NCBI GenBank assembly: GCA_021788565.1
Contig: JAJYKO010000047.1
Location: 1-13,932 of the forward strand
Source: Chloroflexota bacterium
GTDB lineage: Bacteria > Chloroflexota > UBA6077
Direction of reading: 5' to 3'
Length of the DNA: 13,932 nucleotides
The notes beneath the pieces are model-generated. The model had not been told where the DNA came from. It saw only the letters and a program-made list of their open reading frames with translations, and did no database searches. Positions 5,816 to 11,864 of this stretch are shown here, piece after piece. The position numbers and the translations under genes are program-made. Each line of letters opens with the position of its first letter. Position 1 is the stretch's first letter.

Positions 5816-8568
5816 CCTTGCTCGAGGAGCCCAAGGTTCCTGGCTCGGGCAACTGCCTCGGTGCGATTGCTCGCGCCGATCTTGCCCAAAATGTGGCTGA
5901 TGTGCGCCTTGACCGTACCCACGCTGACAGTGAGCTCGTTGGCGATCCTCTGGTTGGGGGCGCCCGCCGCCAGAAGCCGAAGAACCTCGACCTCTCGGGC
6001 GGTGAGTAGCTCAACTGTGGGGGCCGGGGGGCGGGACCCGGGGGTCAGTGATGTGCGCTCCGCCCTCTCGTCTCCTGACCCCTGGCCCCCGACCCCCGAC
6101 CCCTGGATGGCCGCCAACAGTCGGGCGACATACCTGGGTGCGATACCGCGCGCGGCCACCTGGCGGAGGAGCCTGCCCATCGGCTCGCCGTGATCCGCGA
6201 ACGTGCGCACATATCCCTCTGGCTCGGCCAGGGCCAGCGCCCGCTCCAGGGAGCCCACCGCGGGCGCAAGCTCGCCGTTCTGGTCCAGGGCCAGCGCCTG
6301 GAGGGTCAAGATCTCAATCACCACCCCGAAGCGTCCGGCTGCCTCAGCGGGCTCCAGGAGACGAGCCAGAAGCTTGAGCGCCTCGGCCGTCTCGCCCCGC
6401 GCCAGGCGGAGCCGCACCAGGCTCAGGCACTCTCGCTCGTCGGGCAAGCCGACTTGGACCGCTTCGCCCACACGGCGGTCCCGCGCCCACCTCGCCGCGT
6501 CTTCCAATCGGTCCAGAGCCACCAGGAGGTCGGCCCGTTCGGCCAGCAGAAGGCGGCGCATCACCGTCAAGCGTTGCTCCTGGACCGCCTCGATACCCCT
6601 CTCGATCATGGCCAGGCCGGCCTGAACGTCCGCCTGCGCTCGGCGGAGTTGCGCGAGCGCCCAGTAGGTCGCGGCCAGGGCGTCCACGTATCCGCTCTGC
6701 TCTCCCAGCTCCAGCGCTTGCCCGAGGTAGCCCCCAGCGCCGTCGAGATCATCCCTCTCGCGTCTCAAATGGCCCATGTAGGCGTACAGCATCCCCAACG
6801 TCGGCACCATCCGAGCAGGATCGTCGGCTACCTCCGCGACGACCTTTAGCGCCCGCTCACACACCTGCTCAGCCTCTCGAAGCCGCCCACGCACCATCTG
6901 AGCCCGAGCCAGGTGGGCCGAGGACACAACGACCATGTGAAGGCTTCCGGTGGCCAGGCTGAGATCGACCGCGTCGGCGAAGGCGGCGCTTGCCGGGACC
7001 ACTTCGCCGGTCGACAGGTGGGCATCCGCAAGGTTGAACGCGGCGAGACTCCGCATGAACAACTCGCCCGAGGGCAGGCGTGAGAGGGCCTGCCTGGCGT
7101 GCTCGACGGTGCGCCGCGCATCGGACTTCTGGCCGGCGATGCTGGCGCGGACGGCCGCGATCTGGCCCTGCAGGATCTGGGATTCCGGTTGCGGTATGCC
7201 AATGATCGCGCCGTCAGCACTATCAAGGTAGGCTTCCGACGCTTCCAGTTGCCCTCCCAGCGCCAGCGCCGCACCTACCAGGACGCACAGGCGGGGTCTT
7301 GCGTGCACAACCGCTTGCGGCAGCCGGTTGGCCCAGTTTAGAAGGAAGACGATCTCGCCCTGTCCCAGCACGCGGGGAGCATGTTCCTCGACCAGCCGCG
7401 CAGCTGCTTCGAAATCCTGCGCCGCCAGGGCATGGCCGATCGCCTCGTCCACCAGCCCCTGCCGCTCGTACCACTGGCTGGCCAGGCGGTGAAGCTCGGG
7501 GATCATCCCAGGCTCCTCCTCTGTCAGCCGTCCACTCAGGCAGTCCTGGAACAGGCGGTGGTAGCGATACCAGTGCCGCTCATCGTCCAGCGGTGTCACA
7601 AAGAGATTGTCGCGTTCCATCCGCAACAGAACCTCGGCGGCGTCGGTGCGCCCGGTTACGGCTTCGCAAAGTGGTCCCGAAAGCTCGGTCAGGATCGATG
7701 TCCGCAGAAGGAATTGCCGGATCTCCTCGGTCTGCCGGCTCAGGACTTCCTCTATCAGGTAGTCCACGATGTAGCGATGGGCACCGGTCACGGTGGACAA
7801 CAGACCAGCCACGTCTTGACGGCCCTGGATCGAAACGGCCACCAGCTGCAGCCCGACGATCCACCCCTCGGTGCTGGATTGGAGGGCCGCCACGTCGCCT
7901 GTACTGAGGCTGAGACCCATCACTCGGTTCAGGAACGTCTCAGCTTCTTCGATGGTGAAGAGGAGATCAGGGCCGCGGAGCTCGACCAGTTGATCGCGTG
8001 CCCGAAGACGGCTGAGGGGCAGCGGCGGGTCGGAGCGCGTGGTCATGACCAGGTGCACCTGTGCAGGCAGGTTCCCGATGAGGAAGGCAACAGCGTCGTG
8101 AACGGCCGGTGCGTCGATCTCCTGGTAGTCGTCCAAGACGAGAATCAGGTCGTCGGGTACGCCGGCCAGGTCGTTTAGAAGCGATGTGAGGACCGCCCTC
8201 GCCGGCGGAGGCTGATGGGACCGGAGCATGATCAAAGCAGCGGAACCCATGTCCTCCCGCACCCCGCTGAGGGCCGCGACTACGTACGTGAGGAACCGGG
8301 GCAGATCGTTGTCGTCCTCGTCCAGCGTGAGCCACGCGGTGGGGATTCCCTCCACCGGCCCTGCGAGCCACTCACTCACCAGGGTAGTCTTGCCGAACCC
8401 AACCGGGGCGGAGACGAGGGTGAGCGCGCGGCTGAGCCCAGCGTCCAGCCGCTTGGTCAGGCGCGCTCGAGACACGATGCTTGCCCGCACCCTTGGCTGG
8501 CGCAGCTTAACGGCCAAGAGTGGGGTCTGGCCCGACGGATTTGCAGCAGAGGAGCCAAGTTCGTCCAT
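5812..8568 (-). CDS. MalT-type LuxR-family ATP-dependent transcriptional regulator
   Basis: A 918-residue protein with the STAND/LAL regulator layout. An N-terminal P-loop NTPase has Walker A APVGFGKTT (residues 54-62) and Walker B LILVLDDY (about 141-148). Next comes a winged-helix linking region. A long helical TPR-like sensor region spans about 350-820. The LuxR helix-turn-helix fills the last 67 residues (LTAREVEVLRLLAAG, NQRIANELTVSVGTVKAH). A low-complexity Gly/Ser linker precedes the DNA-binding domain. I prefer the ATG at 8568. A GTG twelve codons upstream (8604) is in frame but has no ribosome site; the ATG's own site is also weak. In this class an inducer plus ATP drives oligomerisation and activation of target promoters. 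Its target is not shown, but it lies in the middle of genes sharing one upstream element and is a candidate activator of them. Its own upstream region lacks the element in the matching orientation. Confidence 0.92.
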   Translation of the reverse strand: MDELGSSAANPSGQTPLLAVKLRQPRVRASIVSRARLTKRLDAGLSRALTLVSAPVGFGKTTLVSEWLAGPVEGIPTAWLTLDEDDNDLPRFLTYVVAALSGVREDMGSAALIMLRSHQPPPARAVLTSLLNDLAGVPDDLILVLDDYQEIDAPAVHDAVAFLIGNLPAQVHLVMTTRSDPPLPLSRLRARDQLVELRGPDLLFTIEEAETFLNRVMGLSLSTGDVAALQSSTEGWIVGLQLVAVSIQGRQDVAGLLSTVTGAHRYIVDYLIEEVLSRQTEEIRQFLLRTSILTELSGPLCEAVTGRTDAAEVLLRMERDNLFVTPLDDERHWYRYHRLFQDCLSGRLTEEEPGMIPELHRLASQWYERQGLVDEAIGHALAAQDFEAAARLVEEHAPRVLGQGEIVFLLNWANRLPQAVVHARPRLCVLVGAALALGGQLEASEAYLDSADGAIIGIPQPESQILQGQIAAVRASIAGQKSDARRTVEHARQALSRLPSGELFMRSLAAFNLADAHLSTGEVVPASAAFADAVDLSLATGSLHMVVVSSAHLARAQMVRGRLREAEQVCERALKVVAEVADDPARMVPTLGMLYAYMGHLRRERDDLDGAGGYLGQALELGEQSGYVDALAATYWALAQLRRAQADVQAGLAMIERGIEAVQEQRLTVMRRLLLAERADLLVALDRLEDAARWARDRRVGEAVQVGLPDERECLSLVRLRLARGETAEALKLLARLLEPAEAAGRFGVVIEILTLQALALDQNGELAPAVGSLERALALAEPEGYVRTFADHGEPMGRLLRQVAARGIAPRYVARLLAAIQGSGVGGQGSGDERAERTSLTPGSRPPAPTVELLTAREVEVLRLLAAGAPNQRIANELTVSVGTVKAHISHILGKIGASNRTEAVARARNLGLLEQG
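6077..6106. repeat. C-rich minisatellite encoding the linker before the HTH domain
   Basis: Near-tandem units of the type GACCCCTGG / CCCCCGACC run through this stretch. On the coding (minus) strand they yield the glycine/serine-rich linker GSGVGGQGSG between the TPR region and the DNA-binding domain. The composition is clearly unlike flanking coding sequence, suggesting expansion of a short repeat inside a flexible linker. Confidence 0.65.
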
Positions 8569-8604
8569 GTGCGTATTGTACACCCAGCCAGACCAAGAGG
8601 ACAC

Positions 8605-8793
8605 GATAGGTCTGCCGTTATGCGATCTAACCCCGAAATAGGCCCTTCGACTGACGATAGAGGGCGTGGGTTACGAGTAAGCTGATACCAGGGCCATCTG
8701 ACATAACCAGCAAAGAATCAGCACCGCCGGCCGAGCAGTCAGCAAGGCCCGTGGAATATCAATTTAGGGACACTCAGCAACAAGGAGAAAGAT
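8605..8793. other. Divergent intergenic region, LuxR-type / YggT-type genes
   Basis: This stretch of about 190 bases holds the start regions of two divergent genes. The shared element copy C (8624-8683) points to the plus-strand YggT-type gene. No clear promoter for the minus-strand LuxR-type gene was recognised, so it may use sequence overlapping copy C on the opposite strand, which would allow cross-regulation. Confidence 0.5.
8624..8683 (+). promoter_or_regulatory. Shared upstream element, copy C (YggT-type gene)
   Basis: This is the only copy on the plus strand, and it precedes the only plus-strand gene of the set. It runs from GATCTAACCCCG through CCTTCGACTGACGATAG to GCGTGGGTTACGAGTAAGCT. 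The boxes would be ACGATA, 18 bases, then TAAGCT (8678-8683), with a leader of about 100 bases to the ATG at 8794. The switch of strand together with the gene is the best argument that the element is functional. Confidence 0.7.
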
Positions 8794-9351
8794 ATGACAC
8801 AAGTACCTGATCCACGGTCAGACGAGCAATACGAAGCTACCAGGGTCGACGAGACGGTCGCTCCATCAAATGGTCCGGTCCTGGCCTCGTCTCACACGGA
8901 GCACACCGAGACGACCACTGAAAGTACGGCCGGCATTGAGCAAAGGGAGCGCGTGGTCACCGGGCAGGGCGGCATCGAACACCGCGAACGGATCGTGCAG
9001 GATACCGCCGCTGAGCAAATGCTAAACCGCCTCAGGGTTTCCCAATTGATCTGGCTCTTCTTCGGTATCGTCGAGATACTGATCGGCTTGCGCGTCCTGC
9101 TGAAGTTAATAGGCGCCAACCCTGCCAACGGCTTCGCGAGCTTCATATACAATGCAGCCGCGCTCTTTCTGTCGCCGTTCTTCGGCCTGATCGGCAGCCC
9201 GTCCGCCGGCAGCGTGGTCCTGGAGGTTCCATCGCTCATAGCCATGTTGGTTTACGCCCTGCTGGGCTGGTTGATCGTGCGCGTGATCACGCAGTTCTTT
9301 TTCCCACCCACGACGCGCGGCAGCTCGACTTACGATCGCTACCCGAGCTGA
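8794..9351 (+). CDS. YggT-family membrane protein with charged N-terminal tail
   Basis: A 185-residue protein. The ATG at 8794 has a strong ribosome site, AAGGAG, six bases upstream. Residues 1-80 are hydrophilic and rich in Thr/Glu, with a near-repeat GIEQRERVV (47-55) and GIEHRERIV (60-68). Membrane segments follow at about 84-107, 117-135 and 146-169. The pattern FGIVEILIGLRVLLKLIGANPANGFASFIYN with FLSPFFG matches the YggT integral-membrane family. The C-terminus is short and polar. YggT proteins are small inner-membrane proteins of unclear role, linked in some bacteria to osmotic stress and cell shape. The long soluble N-terminus is not part of the core family and is probably cytoplasmic. 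The gene stands alone, preceded by copy C of the shared element and followed by a REP-like repeat. Confidence 0.82.
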   Translation: MTQVPDPRSDEQYEATRVDETVAPSNGPVLASSHTEHTETTTESTAGIEQRERVVTGQGGIEHRERIVQDTAAEQMLNRLRVSQLIWLFFGIVEILIGLRVLLKLIGANPANGFASFIYNAAALFLSPFFGLIGSPSAGSVVLEVPSLIAMLVYALLGWLIVRVITQFFFPPTTRGSSTYDRYPS

Positions 9352-9390
9352 GCTGTCCTAGCGAGTACAGCCGGCTGGTCTCAGCAATAA

Positions 9391-9492
9391 GAGGAAGGGT
9401 CTCCGCAGGCGAGGAGACCCTTCGCCGCGGCCGCTACGAAAGTGAATCGCGCCGGCGCCAACCAGGAGATCCTTCGCCGCGGCTCAGGATGG
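9391..9492. repeat. Composite REP-like repeat after the YggT-type gene
   Basis: A perfect 10-base inverted repeat (AAGGGTCTCC at 9395-9404, GGAGACCCTT at 9413-9422, loop of eight) is built from the inner ends of the same palindrome family as 4335-4404. A further half-unit at 9465-9492 carries ATCCT (9469-9473) and AGGAT (9486-9490) around CGCCGCGG-type sequence. The copy is rearranged or decayed: the outer left arm is missing and two right arms are present. It fills the gap between convergent genes and may help end both transcripts, though no T-tract follows. Confidence 0.72.
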
Positions 9493-9559
9493 CAGGGGGG
9501 GCAACCTGGCCGATGGACCGCCTGGTTATGGCGCCGAACCCCCGCTCGTCCTGGAGCTG

Positions 9560-10495
9560 CTACCCTGGTTCTTGCCGGTCCCTGTCCGCCTCCAGATAGG
9601 CAGGGATGGTGGTCTCGATAATCCGATCCAAGGTCATATTCACGGCAACCTGCAGAGCCAACACCTCGTCGATGGAGATCTCTTTCGGCAGATACCGGCA
9701 CAGGGTCTTCCAGATTTCGTTCCGGAGCAGCGTGTACTCCCTGATGACGGCAGCCAGCGGGATAGCCTGTTTCCGCCGGATGACCGCGTGGAGGCGGGCT
9801 CGCTCCAGTGCGTCCGGGTGGTGCCGGAAGAACTCTTCGGGATCGCGGTAGAGGAGCGCGGCCGAGACGGCCTCCACCAGGGTGGGCACGTAGTCGATGA
9901 AACCGGCCAGGCGCAGGCCCCGCCGGTACTTCCAAGGCTCTTCCTCCTGCAACCGCTGAATCCACTCGAAGAGGGCCTCCGGGGAGTGTTCGGCCAGAAT
10001 ACGCTGGGCTCGCCACAGGATCGTATCGCTTTCTGCTTGGTTGGGTGGGAGCGTGGGGAAGATTGCCGGCAGCTGAAGAGCCTCCTGGATCTTCGCCAGG
10101 AGCTCGGTCAGGTCGAAGGGCTTTAAGACGCTGGCCCGGACGTTGTAGCTGGAAAGAGCCCGGCCCCCCATTTCCTCATCGCTCACCATCACCACCACGG
10201 GGATATGGGAGACGGCCTGGTCGATCCGCATTCCGTCGAGGAGACCAAAGCCCCCGCCGGGATCGCCGGCAAGCAGGTCCAGGAGGAGCAGATCGGGCTG
10301 GCGCTTCCGCACCTCGGGCAAGAGGTTGGCGCCGTCATGGATGCTTTCAGCCTCATAGCCACCGGTCTCCAGCCCCCAACATGCTAAATCGGCCAGCTCC
10401 TCGCTGTGCTCGATCACGAGCACGCGGCTCGGCCTCTTTGTGACCTGTTCGATGCTGTGTTCGATGACGAGCACTGGCGCTCTCGTCTTAGCCAT
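9560..10495 (-). CDS. Atypical response regulator with RsbRD_N-like C-terminal domain
   Basis: A 311-residue protein. A receiver-like domain covers about 24-140: candidate phospho-acceptor D73 (LLLLD), S105 in VVVMVS, and K125 in LKPFD are present. The paired acidic residues normally at the end of the first strand are replaced by E29-H30 (VLVIEH). The first strand is preceded by a near-copy of itself, VLVIEHS at 8-14 and 25-31. Residues about 160-300 are helical (LFEWIQRL, YVPTLVEAVSAALL, HAVIRRKQAIPLAAVIREYTLLR) and resemble the RsbRD N-terminal (RsbT co-antagonist) domain; there is no DNA-binding domain. The ATG at 10495 has GGAGG eight bases upstream. The gene lies 78 bases after a histidine kinase on the same strand and is its likely partner. 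Output is probably by protein contact, as in partner-switching stress pathways (inference). The C-terminal family call is less sure than the receiver call. Confidence 0.82.
   Translation of the reverse strand: MAKTRAPVLVIEHSIEQVTKRPSRVLVIEHSEELADLACWGLETGGYEAESIHDGANLLPEVRKRQPDLLLLDLLAGDPGGGFGLLDGMRIDQAVSHIPVVVMVSDEEMGGRALSSYNVRASVLKPFDLTELLAKIQEALQLPAIFPTLPPNQAESDTILWRAQRILAEHSPEALFEWIQRLQEEEPWKYRRGLRLAGFIDYVPTLVEAVSAALLYRDPEEFFRHHPDALERARLHAVIRRKQAIPLAAVIREYTLLRNEIWKTLCRYLPKEISIDEVLALQVAVNMTLDRIIETTIPAYLEADRDRQEPG
10403..10474. repeat. Short direct repeat at the 5' end of the response regulator gene
   Basis: Two 21-base segments (10403-10423 and 10454-10474), differing at two positions, lie 51 bases apart, exactly 17 codons. 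On the coding strand both encode VLVIEHS, so the first beta strand of the receiver is duplicated in frame. Confidence 0.75.
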
Positions 10496-10525
10496 ATATT
10501 CTGCCTCCAGGCTCGGTTAAGTTCT

Positions 10526-10544
10526 GCCGCACAAAAGGTGCGGC
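10526..10544. other. Hairpin between kinase and response regulator genes
   Basis: GCCGCAC (10526-10532) and GTGCGGC (10538-10544) form a perfect seven-base GC-rich stem with a five-base loop. It lies in the 78-base gap, about 30 bases before the response regulator start. It lacks a T-tract and may be a leader structure or mRNA processing site setting relative levels of the two proteins. Confidence 0.5.
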
Positions 10545-10554
10545 CCTTTGCGTG

Positions 10555-10579
10555 CGTCTATTTCGGGGAAGGCCTATTC
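10555..10579 (-). promoter_or_regulatory. Possible degenerate fifth copy of the shared upstream element
   Basis: Plus-strand CGTCTAT (10555-10561) and GAAGGCCTATTC (10568-10579) match two blocks of the shared element (CGTCTAT and GAAGGCTTATTC) in the same order and orientation, but with six extra bases between them and without the GGGTTACGC end. It overlaps the 3' end of the kinase gene and precedes the response regulator. It may be a relic or chance. Confidence 0.3.
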
Positions 10580-11686
10580 CTCGCTTAGCGGCAGACTGAT
10601 ATAGAAGCTGCTCCCCTTGCCTGGCTTGCTTTCAACCCAGATCCGTCCACCGTGGGCCTCCACGATCTGCCGGGTGATGGCAAGCCCGAGCCCGAGCCCG
10701 CCGGCCTTCTTGCCGCTGCCGGTTCGGTACAAACGGTGGAAGAGCTGTCTCTGCTCCTCGGGCGCGATCCCCGCTCCCTGGTCGATGACGGAGATCACTA
10801 CGTCCCCGCCGCTGCGCACGACTTTTACAACAACTGGGCTGCGAGAGGGTGAGTACCTGAACGCGTTGGCGATGAGGTTCGTGATCGCCCTCTCGATTCT
10901 CTCCCAATCAACAGACAGGGGCGGCAGAGGCTCCGGACACTCCACCCGCAGCCACTCCTGCTCCTCGGCCGTCCCGACCCGGCCGGCAAGGTCCGTGATC
11001 AGATAGCAGAGATCCGTGGGTTCCCTGTGAAGCTCGAACACCCCAGCCTCCAGGCGGACCGAATCCACCAACTCCTGGATCATGGAGTCCATCCTCTTGG
11101 CGCTCTTCACAATGGCCTCGGCAGCCCTGGCCTCCTGATCCATCCCCCTCATCGCCAGCTTCCGCTGGAGTATCGAGGCGTGCCCTATCACGGGGGTCAG
11201 AGGCTGCCGCAGGTCGTGAGAGATCGTGCGGATAACCTCCTCGCGTTGCGCTTGAAGCTCTTGGATGGAGGTAATATCGGAGAACGCGAAGACGGCCCCA
11301 AGGGCGGTGCCCTCCTTGGTAACAACCGGAGCAGCACCGGCGGCGATCGAGAGGATGCTGCCATCTCGCGTGCTCAAGGCCATTATCTCGTCGCGCACCG
11401 TCTCTCCCCGCAACGCCCGGGCCGTCGGGGTCTCATCTCGCTTCCACGGTTCTCCGTCGGGAGTCTTAGCATGGCTCGTCGCAACAGATCCTTCCAGAAA
11501 CCCGCTCCACTCCTTCAGAGTGTAACCCAGCATTGTCTCAGCGGCCGCGTTCACGCGGAGGACCTGTCCGTGGAGGTCGTAAACGACGATGCCGACGGTC
11601 GCGGAGTCGATAGCGGCCTCCAACTCCGCCGCGACCGCCTCGGCTCGTTGCAGAGGATCTAAATGTGCAGGGTTCCTTCCGCTCAT
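10574..11686 (-). CDS. Soluble PAS-domain sensor histidine kinase
   Basis: A 370-residue kinase. A PAS domain covers about 20-140 (AIDSATVGIVVYDLHGQVLRVN, then LGAVFAFSDIT). The HisKA dimerisation box is TISHDLRQPLTP with phospho-accepting H157. The HATPase domain shows an N-box with NLIANAFRYSP (N270, N274), a G1 box DQGAGIAPEE and a G2 box GGLGLGLAI. The frame is open to a TTG at 11722, but the ATG at 11686 has the ribosome site AGAAGGA six bases upstream and is chosen. No membrane segment is present, so it senses a cytoplasmic signal through PAS, for which no cofactor residue can be named. The downstream response regulator is the likely phosphotransfer partner. Copy D of the shared element precedes it, with a leader of about 95 bases. 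Confidence 0.93.
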   Translation of the reverse strand: MSGRNPAHLDPLQRAEAVAAELEAAIDSATVGIVVYDLHGQVLRVNAAAETMLGYTLKEWSGFLEGSVATSHAKTPDGEPWKRDETPTARALRGETVRDEIMALSTRDGSILSIAAGAAPVVTKEGTALGAVFAFSDITSIQELQAQREEVIRTISHDLRQPLTPVIGHASILQRKLAMRGMDQEARAAEAIVKSAKRMDSMIQELVDSVRLEAGVFELHREPTDLCYLITDLAGRVGTAEEQEWLRVECPEPLPPLSVDWERIERAITNLIANAFRYSPSRSPVVVKVVRSGGDVVISVIDQGAGIAPEEQRQLFHRLYRTGSGKKAGGLGLGLAITRQIVEAHGGRIWVESKPGKGSSFYISLPLSEE

Positions 11687-11692
11687 ACGTGG

Positions 11693-11699
11693 TCCTTCT
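11693..11699 (-). promoter_or_regulatory. Ribosome binding site that sets the kinase start
   Basis: AGAAGGA on the minus strand, six bases before the ATG at 11686. It lies downstream of the alternative TTG start at 11722, which has no comparable site. Confidence 0.7.
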
Positions 11700-11787
11700 A
11701 CGCAGGTCTGTCGTGAGAGCAAGGCGTACCCAGCCGGCAGGGCATGGCATCGGCGCAGTGCTAACTGGGTGACAGGCTCCAGGTGCC

Positions 11788-11845
11788 AGCGTAGGACTAA
11801 CCCACGTCGCCTGTCGTCTATCGAAGGCTTATTCGAGGATTAGAT
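11788..11845 (-). promoter_or_regulatory. Shared upstream element, copy D (histidine kinase gene)
   Basis: Nearly identical to copy A through the core, with 27 identical bases at 11808-11834, plus a common GATTAGAT further out. The boxes are ACGACA, 18 bases, then TACGCT (11788-11793). It fills the gap between the end of the GH94-type gene (11865) and the kinase, giving the kinase its own promoter rather than relying on read-through. Confidence 0.72.
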
Positions 11846-11864
11846 TTCGGAGAGAGGGGTTTAA

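Noticed and set aside
7381..8178. 265-codon open frame on the plus strand
   Set aside because: It lies antisense to the P-loop and sensor region of the LuxR-type regulator, which shows clear domain signatures. GC-rich coding sequence commonly leaves such frames, and this one has no recognisable protein.
8569..8604. Twelve-codon N-terminal extension of the LuxR-type regulator from a GTG
   Set aside because: No ribosome site precedes the GTG at 8604, and the extension (SSWSGWVYNTH) has no family counterpart. The ATG at 8568 is preferred, though its own site is weak.
9381..10016. 211-codon minus-strand frame overlapping the response regulator
   Set aside because: The upstream part is the response regulator in another frame, and the tail (CHPEPRRR) is a translated REP-like repeat. 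There is no ribosome site.
5196..11845. CRISPR array or insertion-sequence ends as an explanation for the shared ~55-base element
   Set aside because: The copies are hundreds to thousands of bases apart, separated by intact genes, without regular spacers, transposase genes or target duplications.
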